The notes under the pieces are model-generated. The model saw only the letters and a program-made list of their open reading frames with translations. It did no database searches and was not told where the DNA came from. A stretch of DNA of 64,000 nt from positions 46,906 through 110,905 of the forward strand of contig JAUNQD010000003.1 in assembly GCA_030536355.1 (NCBI GenBank), in the 5' to 3' direction. The position numbers and the translations under genes were made by a program. Position 1 is the first letter of the stretch. Each line of letters begins with the position of its first letter. Source of the DNA: Bacillota bacterium (GTDB lineage: Bacteria > Bacillota > Clostridia > Peptostreptococcales > Anaerovoracaceae). Shown piece by piece: positions 43,377 to 53,425 of this stretch.

Positions 43377-44048
43377 TTACATTTTTCCGGTCTTTCTAAT
43401 AACGCTTAATGAGACTCCGTCACCCACCGGTAATATACAAGTATCTGCATAGTCGAGTCCGGTGATATATTTTATAAATTCACGCATATTCCTGATGCTG
43501 GTCTTATACTTTTTGTTAGGGTCATATTCATCAGATGCTGTCATGCCTTTCATCAATACATTATCGCAGATAATAAGTGCATCATCTTTGCAAAGAGGCA
43601 GTGCCAGATCCCAAAATGCTTTGTAATGGCTTTTGGCAGCATCTATGAAAACAACATCAAAAAGCTTTTCTTCAGATATTTCATCAGTCAGCTTTTCGAG
43701 CACTTCTCTGGCATCCCCGTAAAGAACTTCCACTTTGTCAGAAAACTTGAGGTTTTCCACATTGCTCAAAGCTGCCTCATATACATCCTTATTTGCTTCT
43801 ATGGTCACGACATCACATCCGCAGCCATTGGCAAAACAGCAGGCTGAATAGCCTACTGCTGCTCCGATTTCAAGTAATCTGTCCGGTCTTTTGATTTTCA
43901 GCAAACTCAAAAGTAACCCTTCGGTGTCTTTCTGGATTATCGGCACTCTGTTTTCTTCTGCAAAACGTCTCAGTTCTGATAACTGAGGATTTTCGCTTGA
44001 GTATAATGTGTTTATATATGCTGTTATTATATCGTTTGTGATATTCAT
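43377..44048 (-). CDS. trmR: TrmR-like tRNA 5-hydroxyuridine O-methyltransferase
   Basis: 223 residues, class I SAM-dependent O-methyltransferase. The SAM loop is LLEIGAAVGYSACCFA (near residue 58), followed by TIEANKDVYE and FIDAAKSHYK (metal-binding Asp). It resembles caffeoyl-CoA-type enzymes. B. subtilis TrmR (YrrM) turns ho5U34 into mo5U34, and the flanking trhP and mltG genes have the same order there, which supports the call. Gaps to both neighbours are 1 nt; the ribosome site is poor, so coupling is likely. Confidence 0.85.
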   Translation of the reverse strand: MNITNDIITAYINTLYSSENPQLSELRRFAEENRVPIIQKDTEGLLLSLLKIKRPDRLLEIGAAVGYSACCFANGCGCDVVTIEANKDVYEAALSNVENLKFSDKVEVLYGDAREVLEKLTDEISEEKLFDVVFIDAAKSHYKAFWDLALPLCKDDALIICDNVLMKGMTASDEYDPNKKYKTSIRNMREFIKYITGLDYADTCILPVGDGVSLSVIRKTGKM

Positions 44049-44049
44049 A

Positions 44050-45126
44050 TTATTCTGCCTGTTCTGATGTCCATGGATGATCGTCCACAGCTTTATTGTG
44101 TTCAGTTATAGTCTTGGAAAAAATAATTTCTCCTTCAGGAGTAGCATAAAAGAACATGTAATCAGTGTCTTTGTAGTTTAAGACACTGTCAATAGCGAGC
44201 ATGTTTACTGTACAAATAGGTCCCGGAGGTAAGCCAACAAATTTTCTTGTGTTATATTTATTATTCGAATCAAGCTGTTCCATCGTAAGCTCTACACCTG
44301 TCTTTTCAAAGATATAGTTTACTGTTACATCACTGCCAAGAGAAATCCCTTGATTGATTCTATTTATAAATACACCTGCTACTTCTGTCATTGCATCAGG
44401 AACATTGCTTGATTCCTTTTCAACAATCGATGCAAGTGTCAGCAATTCATGGATACTAAATCCGCTGGCTTTGATATCTTTTTTTATCGGTTCCAGCTGC
44501 TTGTCCATCATATCCAGCATCATTACTGTGATGCTCTCTATGGTTGGTTCTTCTTCAGTTATGAAATATGTTTCAGGATAAAAATAACCTTCAAGTGGAT
44601 ATTTGATATCTTCATTCAAAACATCATCTGTTATAAACCAGTATTCATTAATAAGCTGTTTTAAATATTCTTTATCGGCCCATTTTGCCATCAATTCTTC
44701 TTTTGTAAACGGAAGTTCTGCAGCAATAGCATCTGCCGTCTGAGGTATGGTAAGACCTTCACGAATAGTAAGTTTTTCTTTTGATAAGTAATCAAAATCA
44801 CCTGTATTTATAGCCTTGAACATTTCTGTCAATGTCATTGATTGACTGAATACATAAGTGTTAGCCTGCAGTGAATTATATCCACCTATTCTGGCATTGA
44901 TCTTAGCACATGTTTTGTTTTTAACAAGGCCGTTTTCATCAAGTATCTCAACGATATATGAAGCGCCGCTTCCTTGTGGGATATTAACGATAACAGGTTC
45001 TTCATTATTCTTGTCCACAGCACCGAGACCGTTCAAATAAAACAGCAGCCCGCCTGTGATCAATACGAATAAAGCAATTACTATAATCAAAATCAATTTG
45101 AATTTGCCGTTTATCAGCTTAGACAT
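44050..45126 (-). CDS. mltG: Endolytic murein transglycosylase MltG (YceG-like)
   Basis: 358 residues: a short cytoplasmic tail, one membrane helix (about 11-32), a LysM-like region and the catalytic domain with LASIVEKESSN (catalytic Glu) and INRINQGISLGSDVTVNY, ending near FVGLPPGPICTVN. MltG cuts nascent glycan strands and sets their length. The length matches the family. AGAGGT lies 7 nt before the ATG. It follows efp across a terminator. Confidence 0.95.
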   Translation of the reverse strand: MSKLINGKFKLILIIVIALFVLITGGLLFYLNGLGAVDKNNEEPVIVNIPQGSGASYIVEILDENGLVKNKTCAKINARIGGYNSLQANTYVFSQSMTLTEMFKAINTGDFDYLSKEKLTIREGLTIPQTADAIAAELPFTKEELMAKWADKEYLKQLINEYWFITDDVLNEDIKYPLEGYFYPETYFITEEEPTIESITVMMLDMMDKQLEPIKKDIKASGFSIHELLTLASIVEKESSNVPDAMTEVAGVFINRINQGISLGSDVTVNYIFEKTGVELTMEQLDSNNKYNTRKFVGLPPGPICTVNMLAIDSVLNYKDTDYMFFYATPEGEIIFSKTITEHNKAVDDHPWTSEQAE

Positions 45127-45154
45127 CTAATACCTCTTTTCTGTATCAAAAACC

Positions 45155-45184
45155 ACAAATAAAGGGACGGTGATCCGCCCCTTT
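45155..45184 (-). terminator. Hairpin terminator between efp and mltG
   Basis: On the minus strand AAAGGGGCGG and CCGTCCCTTT pair around ATCA (10 bp, one G-U). The following T tract is interrupted, so termination may be partial and mltG may get read-through. Confidence 0.6.
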
Positions 45185-45197
45185 GTAAGAATCTTTC

Positions 45198-45758
45198 TTA
45201 TTTGGATCTTCCCAGATATTCACCTGATCTAGTATCGATCTGGATGACTTCTCCTTCTTCGATAAAGATAGGAACCTGGATAGTTGCACCTGTTTCAACT
45301 ACAGCTGCCTTAGTAACGTTAGTAGCAGTGTTACCCTTAACGCCCGGTTCAGTTTCGATAACCTTCAGGTCTACAAAATTAGGAGCTTCTACCAGGAAGG
45401 CATTTCCTTTATAGAACTTGATAGTAGCCTCATCGTTTTCTCTAAGGTATTTCATAGCATCTTCAACCTGATCCTGAGTGATAGGAACCTGATCGTAAGT
45501 TTCCTGATCCATGAAATAATAAAGTTCGCCGTCATTGTATAGATACTGCATTGTCTTAGTTTCGATGTGAGCCTTAGGGAACTTATCATCAGGGTTAAAA
45601 GCTTCTTCTCTGGTAGCACCTGACAGGATGTTCTTATACTTAGTTCTTACGAAAGCAGCACCCTTACCAGGCTTAACATGTTGGAAGTCAATAACCACAT
45701 GTGGTTCTCCGTTGATCTCAAATGTCATACCTTTTCTGAAATCGCCTGCATAAATCAT
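45198..45758 (-). CDS. efp: Elongation factor P
   Basis: 186 residues, three beta-barrel domains. The tip of domain I is [15 protein letters not shown], with Lys32 in the place modified in B. subtilis (5-aminopentanol) rather than the Arg of the rhamnosylated type. The EF-P signature [20 protein letters not shown] is near the C-terminus. It relieves ribosome stalls at polyproline. AAAGGTGA precedes the ATG. Confidence 0.97.
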   Translation of the reverse strand: MIYAGDFRKGMTFEINGEPHVVIDFQHVKPGKGAAFVRTKYKNILSGATREEAFNPDDKFPKAHIETKTMQYLYNDGELYYFMDQETYDQVPITQDQVEDAMKYLRENDEATIKFYKGNAFLVEAPNFVDLKVIETEPGVKGNTATNVTKAAVVETGATIQVPIFIEEGEVIQIDTRSGEYLGRSK

Positions 45759-45804
45759 AATCTATCACCTTTCTCCATTTATTATTTAACATTTATGATA
45801 TGAT

Positions 45805-45833
45805 ATTATACCAAAACTCTATTAGTTTAACAA
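45805..45833 (-). promoter_or_regulatory. Sigma-A promoter of efp
   Basis: Minus strand TTGTTA (45828-45833), a 17-nt spacer, perfect TATAAT (45805-45810), about 47 nt before the efp ATG. Confidence 0.8.
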
Positions 45834-45848
45834 GTACTTGATATTATT

Positions 45849-46202
45849 CTATTGAGCACCGCCTGCAGGCCCCATTCCGAGATCTGATACATCTGCGATG
45901 ATCTTATATACATCTGCCATCATCATTGAGAATCTCATATGATTCTGTAAATATGCAGCGGCTGAAGGATCCTGCATAAGAATAGCTGAAAGCTGCTGAA
46001 GCTTGCCAAAAGCTTCTGCATCTATCTGTTGGCCCATCATCTGTTGTGCCTGCAGCTCAAACTGTTTTGTCATAAAATCCTTGATAGCATTATCCAATTC
46101 AGGATTTGCTTCTATTGCCTTTTTACTCTGGTCAAACTGCTTGAACTCTTCTGAAGCTTTGATTGCAGATGCCAGCGAATGTGCCTGATCATATACGTTC
46201 AT
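45849..46202 (-). CDS. YlbF/YmcA family regulator of RNase Y activity
   Basis: 117 residues, helical, with ALASAIKASEEFKQFDQSKKAIEANPEL followed by a short linker and a Gln-rich helix (ELQAQQMMGQQ). This is the com_ylbF/DUF964 family. In B. subtilis YlbF, YmcA and YaaT form the Y-complex that steers RNase Y. Its place directly behind the RNase J gene fits an RNA-decay role. AAAGGA lies 9 nt upstream. Which member (YlbF, YmcA or YheA) it matches best cannot be told by eye. Confidence 0.85.
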   Translation of the reverse strand: MNVYDQAHSLASAIKASEEFKQFDQSKKAIEANPELDNAIKDFMTKQFELQAQQMMGQQIDAEAFGKLQQLSAILMQDPSAAAYLQNHMRFSMMMADVYKIIADVSDLGMGPAGGAQ

Positions 46203-46231
46203 AATTATTATCCTTTCTGTATTTATTTCGA

Positions 46232-48082
46232 TTATACTTCCATGAAAATAGGAAGAATAATAGGATTTCTCTTAGTCTTGCTGTAGATATATTTTCTCAA
46301 GCCCTCTCTAACAGCAGTCTTCATACCATTCCAGTCCTTCATATTTCTAGCCATGCAGTCTATAAGAATGCTTTCTGCCAACTCACATGCTGCATCTATA
46401 AGATCTTCGTTCTCTCTTACATATACGAAACCTCTTGAGATGATATCAGGCCCTGAAACGATAGTATTGGTAGCTTTGTCAATAGAAGCTACCAGTATTA
46501 TAAGCCCGGACTCTGAGAGAAGTCTTCTGTCTCTAAGAACTATATTGCCTACATCGCCTACGCCGAGACCATCGACCATGATACCTTCTGCATCAGCAAC
46601 ACCTTTACTCTGTTCGGCTGAATCTTTTGATACTGTCAAAGCATCACCGTTTTCCAGTATGAATATATTTTCTTGCGGCGTACCCATTGTGTGAGCAAGC
46701 TCTCCATGAGTCTGCAGATGTCTGTATTCACCGTGTACAGGCATGAAATATTTAGGTCTTATCAACGAGTGCATCAGTTTCAATTCTTCCTGACACGCAT
46801 GCCCTGAAGCATGTATTTCAGCTATGTCTGAATATATAACTTCAGCGCCCTTCTTGATCAGCTGATTGACTACATTGGATACTGTCAATTCATTGCCCGG
46901 TACCGGAGTAGACGAAAGTATTACCATGTCACCTTTTTTGATATTGATGGCTTTGTGTTCTGAAGAAGCCATTCTTGCTAAAGCTGACATTGGTTCTCCC
47001 TGACTTCCAGTAGTTATTACTACCAGTTCTTTATCAGGAATACTTTTAGTTTTGTTAAGGTCAACCAGCACATTGGCAGGTATGTTGATATAGCCTAATT
47101 CCTGTGCAAGCTCAACTACATTGACCATACTTCTTCCCGATATGGCGACCTTTCGGTTACATAATACTGCTATATCTATTATCTTCTGGATCCTATGGAC
47201 ATTAGACGAGAAGGTTGCGATTATTATCCTCTTGTCGGAGCTTCTGAATATGTCTTCAAGAGCTCGACCTACAACCCTCTCTGAAATAGTATATCCGGGT
47301 CTTAGCACGTTCGTGCTGTCAGCCATCATAAGCAATACACCTTCAGCGCCTATCTGAGATAATCTGGCAAAATCAATAGGGTCGCCGTCTACAGGAGTAT
47401 AGTCGATCTTAAAGTCTCCTGTATGGAAGATCACTCCTGCAGGTGTTGTTATAGAGAGACAGATAGCGTCCGCTATTGAATGTGTTATTCTAAGTGCTTC
47501 GATCGAGAAATGTTTGCCAAGCTTGAATGTCTGCCCGGCTCTGACAACTCGCATTTCGGCCTTGAGCCCATGTTCTTTTAGTTTATTGTCTATCAATCCC
47601 AGAGGCAGCGGAGTGCCGTATATAGGAACATTTATTTCCTTTATCAAATATGGTACTGCTCCTATGTGGTCTTCATGTCCATGAGTTATTATAAGACCTC
47701 TTATTTTCTTGCTGTTTTCGGTCAGATATGAGAAGTCCGGGATAACTTTATCGATTCCGAACATATCATCGTCAGGGAATGAAAGGCCGCAATCTATGAG
47801 TATGATTTCATTTTCAAACTCAATGGCAGTCATATTCTTCCCTATTTCATGAAGCCCGCCAAGAGGTATTATTCTGACCTTTGGTGCAGGAGTTTTAGGT
47901 TTATTTTTACCTTTGCTCTCCATCCTGTTATTGCTCTTGACAGGCTGTGTCCTTTTACCGCTGACAGAATTATTAGGTTTCGTTCCTCTGTTGCGGCCGC
48001 TTTGCTTACTGCTGCCGGACTTGTTTCCGACAGCAGCTGTCTTGCGCGGTTTATTGGACTTATTAACTTGTTTTTCGCTCAT
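46232..48082 (-). CDS. rnj: Ribonuclease J with basic N-terminal extension
   Basis: 616 residues. The metallo-beta-lactamase/beta-CASP core starts near residue 68 (VRIIPLGGLHEIGKNMTAIE) and has the zinc motif THGHEDHIGAVPYL, HTGDFKID, and the beta-CASP signatures GSQGEPMSAL and HASGHACQEELK. It has 5'-3' exonuclease and endonuclease activity in mRNA decay and rRNA maturation. Before the core is a tail of about 67 residues made almost only of K, R, N, S, G, P and T, absent from B. subtilis RNase J1. AAAGGAAAGAG precedes the ATG. Confidence 0.95.
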   Translation of the reverse strand: MSEKQVNKSNKPRKTAAVGNKSGSSKQSGRNRGTKPNNSVSGKRTQPVKSNNRMESKGKNKPKTPAPKVRIIPLGGLHEIGKNMTAIEFENEIILIDCGLSFPDDDMFGIDKVIPDFSYLTENSKKIRGLIITHGHEDHIGAVPYLIKEINVPIYGTPLPLGLIDNKLKEHGLKAEMRVVRAGQTFKLGKHFSIEALRITHSIADAICLSITTPAGVIFHTGDFKIDYTPVDGDPIDFARLSQIGAEGVLLMMADSTNVLRPGYTISERVVGRALEDIFRSSDKRIIIATFSSNVHRIQKIIDIAVLCNRKVAISGRSMVNVVELAQELGYINIPANVLVDLNKTKSIPDKELVVITTGSQGEPMSALARMASSEHKAINIKKGDMVILSSTPVPGNELTVSNVVNQLIKKGAEVIYSDIAEIHASGHACQEELKLMHSLIRPKYFMPVHGEYRHLQTHGELAHTMGTPQENIFILENGDALTVSKDSAEQSKGVADAEGIMVDGLGVGDVGNIVLRDRRLLSESGLIILVASIDKATNTIVSGPDIISRGFVYVRENEDLIDAACELAESILIDCMARNMKDWNGMKTAVREGLRKYIYSKTKRNPIILPIFMEV

Positions 48083-48124
48083 TTAATTTTCTCTTTCCTT
48101 TCCCATTAAAGGTGGACAGAAAGC

Positions 48125-50596
48125 CTATTTTACTACAATGTTCAGCAGTTTGTTAGGCACTGCGATCACCTTCACAACGTTTTTACCTTCAGTAAGCCCC
48201 TTTACTTTTTCATCTTCCATAGCGATTTTTTCCATTTCTTCTCTTGATAAATCGCCAGGAATGTTGATTTTTTCTTTGATCTTGCCGTTGATCTGAACAA
48301 CGATTTCTATTGTATCCTTAACGAGAGCACTTTCATCATATACAGGCCAGCTCTGTTCATGTACAGAACCTTCATAACCGAGATGATCCCACATTTCTTC
48401 AGTTACATGAGGTACGAATGGAGCCAGCATGATGATCAGATTTTTAACAACTTCTCCATAAAGCGCTTCATTGACTTCCCCTTCTTTGTATCTGTACATT
48501 TCATTTACCATTTCCATGATCGTACTGATAGCTGTATTGAAGTTGAATCTTTCTCCTACGTCATCTGTAACCTTCTTGATAGCATAGTTCATCCAATATG
48601 CCATGCTCTTGTCAGCTTCAGTCTTGATTTCATAAGAATTTGCAGCGCCTTCAGCATACTTTTCTTTGTATTCATAAACAGCTCTGTATACTCTATTGAT
48701 AAATCTGTAGCTTCCTTCTACACCCTTATCTGACCAATCAAGCTCTCTTTCAGGTGGTGCGGCGAAGAGTATGAAAAGTCTTGCAGTATCTGCACCATAC
48801 TTTTCAATGATCTCTGCAGGGCTTACTACATTACCCAGAGATTTACTCATTTTAGCTCCGTCTTTTATTACCATGCCTTGAGTGAGCAGATTCTTGAACG
48901 GTTCTTCATCCTTAACTAGACCGAGATCATAAAGAGCCATCTGGAAGAATCTAGCGTACATCAGATGCATGATGGCATGTTCTACACCTCCGATATACTG
49001 GTCAACGTTCATCCAGTAGTCAACTTTATCTTTATCGAATACAGCCTCATCATTTCTTGCATCACAATATCTTAAGAAGTACCATGAAGAGTCGAGGAAT
49101 GTATCCATAGTATCCAGCTCTCTCTTAGCAGGCTTGCCGCATATAGGACAAACAGTATCGATGAATGTCTTGCTTGTAGCCAGAGGTGATTCGCCCTTAC
49201 CTGTGAATTCAACGTCTGTAGGAAGCATTACAGGCAGATTTTCTTCCTTTTCAGGAACCCATCCGCATGCATCACAATGGATCATAGGTATAGGAGTTCC
49301 CCAGTATCTCTGTCTTGAGATCAGCCAGTCACGAAGTCTGTAGTTGATAGTCTTCTTACCGATACCTCTTTCTTCAGCAGCTTCAGCAACCTTCTGGATA
49401 GCATCAACATTATCAAGACCGTTGAATTCGCCTGAATTGATGACCTTACCTTCAGCAGCAAATGCTTCCTTGAGGTCTTTGAGATCGATTTCAGGGTCTT
49501 CCGGATCTATTACAGGGATGATTTCCAGATCGAATTTCTTTGCAAATTCAAAGTCTCTCTGGTCATGAGCAGGTACGCCCATTACTGCTCCTGTACCATA
49601 TCCCATAAGTACATAGTCTGAAATATATATAGGCATTGGCTTTCCGGTAAACGGATTCACAGCATACTGACCAATGAATACACCTGTCTTTTCGTTAGTT
49701 GTTGAAGTTCTTTCGATTTCATTCATATGAGCACATCTGTCTATGTATTCCTTAACAGGTGCTTCATATTCAGTTCCTTCTACCATATCGAGAACTGTAG
49801 GGTATTCAGGAGCCAGAACCATGAATGTAGTACCGAAGATAGTGTCTACACGAGTTGTGAATACGGTCAGAGTTTCATCTCTATCCTGGATCTTGAATTC
49901 AACTTCTGCACCGTGTGATTTACCGATCCAGTTTCTCTGCATGATCTTAACTTTGTTTGGCCATCCGTCGAGTGTATCGAGATTGTCCAGAAGTCTTTCT
50001 GCGTAATCAGTGATCTTAAAATACCACTGTGACAGATTCTTCTTGCCTACGAGAGTTCCGCATCTTTCACAGCAGCCGTCTACTACCTGTTCATTAGCAA
50101 GTACTGTCTGACAGCTAGGACACCAATTTACAGGGTTTTCCTTCTTGTAAGCCAGCCCCTTCTTGAAGAACTGAATGAATATCCACTGCATCCATTTATA
50201 ATAGCTTGGATGAGCCGTAGCAACTTCTCTGTCCCAGTCATAAGACAGACCCATTTCACGAAGCTGTCTGTTCATTTCTTCGATGTTGCTCCATGTCCAT
50301 TCAGCTGGTTCTACATTATTCTTGATAGCAGCATTTTCTGCAGGAAGTCCGAATGCGTCATATCCCATCGGATGAAGAACGTTGTAACCCTTCATCTTCT
50401 TGAATCTTGCGATAACATCGCCTATAGAGTAATTTCTTACGTGACCCATATGAAGTTTTCCTGATGGGTATGGGAACATTTCAAGAACATAGTATTTTTC
50501 CTTGTCAGGATCTTCTACTACTTTGAAAGCTTTAGTTTCTTCCCAATGTCTTTGCCATTTTGCTTCGATTTCGCTAAAATTGTACTTTTCTAACAT
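48125..50596 (-). CDS. leuS: Leucyl-tRNA synthetase
   Basis: 823 residues, class I. The HIGH-type motif is [16 protein letters not shown] (near residue 45), zinc-type cysteines lie in [20 protein letters not shown], the editing domain has [13 protein letters not shown], and KMSKS is in [14 protein letters not shown] (near 590). The ATG at 50596 is set by GGAGG 7 nt upstream; the in-frame ATG at 50608 is part of that site. No T-box leader fits in the 11-nt gap to rsfS. Confidence 0.97.
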   Translation of the reverse strand: MLEKYNFSEIEAKWQRHWEETKAFKVVEDPDKEKYYVLEMFPYPSGKLHMGHVRNYSIGDVIARFKKMKGYNVLHPMGYDAFGLPAENAAIKNNVEPAEWTWSNIEEMNRQLREMGLSYDWDREVATAHPSYYKWMQWIFIQFFKKGLAYKKENPVNWCPSCQTVLANEQVVDGCCERCGTLVGKKNLSQWYFKITDYAERLLDNLDTLDGWPNKVKIMQRNWIGKSHGAEVEFKIQDRDETLTVFTTRVDTIFGTTFMVLAPEYPTVLDMVEGTEYEAPVKEYIDRCAHMNEIERTSTTNEKTGVFIGQYAVNPFTGKPMPIYISDYVLMGYGTGAVMGVPAHDQRDFEFAKKFDLEIIPVIDPEDPEIDLKDLKEAFAAEGKVINSGEFNGLDNVDAIQKVAEAAEERGIGKKTINYRLRDWLISRQRYWGTPIPMIHCDACGWVPEKEENLPVMLPTDVEFTGKGESPLATSKTFIDTVCPICGKPAKRELDTMDTFLDSSWYFLRYCDARNDEAVFDKDKVDYWMNVDQYIGGVEHAIMHLMYARFFQMALYDLGLVKDEEPFKNLLTQGMVIKDGAKMSKSLGNVVSPAEIIEKYGADTARLFILFAAPPERELDWSDKGVEGSYRFINRVYRAVYEYKEKYAEGAANSYEIKTEADKSMAYWMNYAIKKVTDDVGERFNFNTAISTIMEMVNEMYRYKEGEVNEALYGEVVKNLIIMLAPFVPHVTEEMWDHLGYEGSVHEQSWPVYDESALVKDTIEIVVQINGKIKEKINIPGDLSREEMEKIAMEDEKVKGLTEGKNVVKVIAVPNKLLNIVVK

Positions 50597-50607
50597 ATTT
50601 GCCTCCA

Positions 50608-50955
50608 TTAAAAATTGATTTCAAGGGTCTCGCAATCTCCCCAAATTCTTTCAAGATTATATTTTTCTCTCATGTCAACTGTCATAACATTGATAACAAC
50701 ATCACCGTAGTCCATCAGAGTCCAGCCGGAAGTACGCTTTCCTTCTATACTCTTAGGGAATACTCCCATTGGTTCCAGCATATCTTCAACATTATCAACC
50801 AGTGCGCTCATCTGTCTTTCACTTCCGCCAGAAGCAATGATAAAATAATCGGCAAAAGATGCTTTAAGCCCAATATCTATGACAACTACATCCTGTGCTT
50901 TTTTATCATCCAGCAATTTGGCTACTTTTAATGCCAATTCTTTAGGTTCCATCAT
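50608..50955 (-). CDS. rsfS: Ribosomal silencing factor RsfS
   Basis: 115 residues, nucleotidyltransferase-like fold. It shows [32 protein letters not shown] and the conserved end [15 protein letters not shown]. It binds uL14 and blocks subunit joining when nutrients are short. The ATG overlaps the yqeK stop (ATGA). This fits the usual nadD-yqeK-rsfS order. Confidence 0.95.
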   Translation of the reverse strand: MMEPKELALKVAKLLDDKKAQDVVVIDIGLKASFADYFIIASGGSERQMSALVDNVEDMLEPMGVFPKSIEGKRTSGWTLMDYGDVVINVMTVDMREKYNLERIWGDCETLEINF

Positions 50956-51557
50956 AGGTTAGTTTTCTCCTTTAAATCATTGATTGCATTTATTGTGTCA
51001 GGGTCAAGATATTCACCTATTCCCTTGATATATTCAACAGTTCTTTCTAGAGAACTGATACATGCTTTATTAAGATCGATATATGCCAGTTTTCTGATTT
51101 CTTCCACTGTAGGATAGTTCCTACCGGGCTCAATGGCATCAGCAAGGAAAATTATCTTTTCCAGCTTAGACATTCCTGCTCTTCCCGTCGTGTGATAAGA
51201 AACAGCATTCAATATATCTTCATCAACTATTCCATAATCCCTTTTCATTATTACGGCTGCTATTTTTCCATGCGACAAATTCGGGTTGTCCATAATACTC
51301 TTTTGTAAACCTAATTGTCTCACATACATATTTAATACAGAAACCGGTGTACTTCTATACATATCATGGAAAAGTGCAGCTATTTCAGCCTTTTCAGCAT
51401 CTTCACCATAGTGTTCAGCTAATTTTTTTGCCTCATTTACTACAGAATATGTATGTTTCAGTCTTCTTTCATTAAGATTATTCTCGATATATCTTGTGAT
51501 TTTTATTCTAAGATCGTCCAATCCCGCAGACACAGAACGGTCATTCGTATAATCCAT
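50952..51557 (-). CDS. yqeK: YqeK-type HD-domain diadenosine tetraphosphatase
   Basis: 201 residues with an HD domain: RRLKHTYSVVNEAKKLAEHY, AALFHDMYRS (HD pair), LSHGKIAA and AVSYHTTGRAG. The family cleaves Ap4A symmetrically to two ADP with Fe2+. It overlaps the nadD end by 17 nt; an SD-like stretch is weak, so coupling to nadD is likely. Confidence 0.93.
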   Translation of the reverse strand: MDYTNDRSVSAGLDDLRIKITRYIENNLNERRLKHTYSVVNEAKKLAEHYGEDAEKAEIAALFHDMYRSTPVSVLNMYVRQLGLQKSIMDNPNLSHGKIAAVIMKRDYGIVDEDILNAVSYHTTGRAGMSKLEKIIFLADAIEPGRNYPTVEEIRKLAYIDLNKACISSLERTVEYIKGIGEYLDPDTINAINDLKEKTNL

Positions 51558-52179
51558 GTTCTTTGATATACCTTTCCACTTCTACTGAAATCAAACCTTT
51601 GGCAGAATCTCCTCGCCCCAGGATTTCTCTAATTTCCGTTGAAGATACGTCTATTTGCACATTATCTATATTTATGATCTCGGTATTATAGGCTTCACGG
51701 ATCCTCTTTATGCAAAGCTTCAATTCTTCTTGCTTATAGCCTGGTCTTGTTCCGATCACATAAGAGTACTTTGTTAACAGTTCTTCTGCGTTCTTCCATT
51801 GGTCTATTTTTAAGAATGCATCTGTTCCTGTTATAAAGTATAGTTTAGCATCTGTTCCAAATTGCTTCTGCATAGCACGCATGGTCAGATATGAATAAGA
51901 TATGCCACTTTCATTAAGCTCATATGAAGATACTTCGAATCCTTCATTCTCTCTTGTAGCAAGTTTCAACAACTCAAGCCTGTCTTCTCCGGATGTCAGT
52001 TTCTTATCAAGCTTGAACGGCTGAAGCCTGGCAGGTATGAATATGACCTTATCAAGACCTGCCTGCTTCATAGCATCTTCGGCAAGTCCTGTATGACCCA
52101 AGTGTACCGGGTCGAATGAACCTCCGAAGATGCCAATTTTTCTTATTTTGTTGTAAGATGTTACGGGTTTACCACTCAA
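51541..52179 (-). CDS. nadD: Nicotinate-nucleotide adenylyltransferase
   Basis: 212 residues from the TTG at 52179. The nucleotidyltransferase motif is [20 protein letters not shown], and the substrate-site [14 protein letters not shown] and [14 protein letters not shown] [12 protein letters not shown] follow. It makes deamido-NAD in NAD synthesis. An ATG at 52299 is in frame but adds 40 unrelated residues read out of the sstT end. AAGGAAGG lies 8 nt before the TTG, so I prefer the short form. The TTG lies inside the last codons of sstT. Confidence 0.92.
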   Translation of the reverse strand: MSGKPVTSYNKIRKIGIFGGSFDPVHLGHTGLAEDAMKQAGLDKVIFIPARLQPFKLDKKLTSGEDRLELLKLATRENEGFEVSSYELNESGISYSYLTMRAMQKQFGTDAKLYFITGTDAFLKIDQWKNAEELLTKYSYVIGTRPGYKQEELKLCIKRIREAYNTEIINIDNVQIDVSSTEIREILGRGDSAKGLISVEVERYIKEHGLYE

Positions 52180-53386
52180 TCTTACGTCCTTCCTTCTTCC
52201 ACTTTCTGAATTCAGCTGTAGCTGTGAAGATAGCGTCTGATGATGAGTTGAGCGCTGTTTCACATGAATCCTGGATAACTCCGATAATAAAACCAACACC
52301 TACTACCTGCATAGCGATATCGTTAGAGATACCGAACAAGCTGCAAGCCAGTGGGATAAGCAGCAGTGAGCCGCCTGCTACACCTGAAGCTCCGCATGCT
52401 GATACAGATGCGATAAGGCTCAGCAGCAATGCCGTAGCAAAGTCAACTTCGATACCGAGTGTGTTGACAGCAGCCAGTGTCATTACAGTGATTGTGATTG
52501 CTGCACCTGCCATATTGATAGTAGCTCCCAGAGGGATAGATACTGAATACTGTTTTTCATCAAGACCTAAATCTTCACAAAGTCTCATGTTTACAGGAAT
52601 ATTGGCAGCTGAACTTCTTGTGAAGAACGCTGTGATACCGCTGTCCTTGATACACTTGAGTACCAGTGGATAAGGGTTCTGTCTTATATTAATAAATACG
52701 ATAAGCGGATTGATGATGAACGCTGAAACCAGCATACAAGCTACCAGTACGAGGATGATATGTCCGTAATCAAGCAGTGCCTTCACTCCTGTTGTTGCTA
52801 CAGTTGTGAATACCAGCCCCATGATACCGAAAGGTGCGAAGTTGATCACCCACTTGATGGCAGTTGAGAAAGCGTCAGCTACGTCACCGATCATTCCGAC
52901 AGTATTTTCACTTGCTCTTCTAAGTGCCAGACCGAGAATAACAGCCCAAGCCAGAACACCGATATAGTTGGCATTCATCAGTGATGATACAGGGTTGGCC
53001 ACTACGTTCATAAGCAGTGTCTTAAGTACTTCTGCTATTCCTTCAGGCGCAGTTCCTTCTGCTCCTGCAGGAAGTACCAGTGTTGATGGGAACAAGAAAC
53101 TTGCAGCTACAGCTGTAAGTGCTGCAGCGAAAGTGCTCACCAGGTATAAGATGATAACAGTTTTCATGTTGCTTTCACCGCTATCCTGTTTGTTGCTGAG
53201 AGCATGCATTACTAGGAAGAATACCAGCAGCGGTGCTATAGCTTTAAGAGCTCCTACGAACAGATCTCCAAGAATTCCTATGATAGCAGCCTTAGGTATG
53301 ATCATTCCGAGGATCACTCCGACGATAAGTCCTGCGATGATTCTTTTGATCAGACTGATTTCAGTCCACTTCTTAAAAATTTCCAT
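52169..53386 (-). CDS. sstT: Serine/threonine:Na+ symporter SstT
   Basis: 405 residues, dicarboxylate/amino acid:cation symporter (DAACS) family with about eight helices and two hairpins. SstT features are [18 protein letters not shown], the serine-rich [13 protein letters not shown] (substrate hairpin HP1) and [16 protein letters not shown]. It imports serine and threonine with sodium; threonine could feed the ilvA-encoded enzyme. AAAAGGAAAA precedes the ATG. Its place between aspS and nadD is unusual. Confidence 0.93.
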   Translation of the reverse strand: MEIFKKWTEISLIKRIIAGLIVGVILGMIIPKAAIIGILGDLFVGALKAIAPLLVFFLVMHALSNKQDSGESNMKTVIILYLVSTFAAALTAVAASFLFPSTLVLPAGAEGTAPEGIAEVLKTLLMNVVANPVSSLMNANYIGVLAWAVILGLALRRASENTVGMIGDVADAFSTAIKWVINFAPFGIMGLVFTTVATTGVKALLDYGHIILVLVACMLVSAFIINPLIVFINIRQNPYPLVLKCIKDSGITAFFTRSSAANIPVNMRLCEDLGLDEKQYSVSIPLGATINMAGAAITITVMTLAAVNTLGIEVDFATALLLSLIASVSACGASGVAGGSLLLIPLACSLFGISNDIAMQVVGVGFIIGVIQDSCETALNSSSDAIFTATAEFRKWKKEGRKIEW

Positions 53387-53425
53387 TAGATATCATTTTC
53401 CTTTTCTTTTGTTTATAAATTACTT

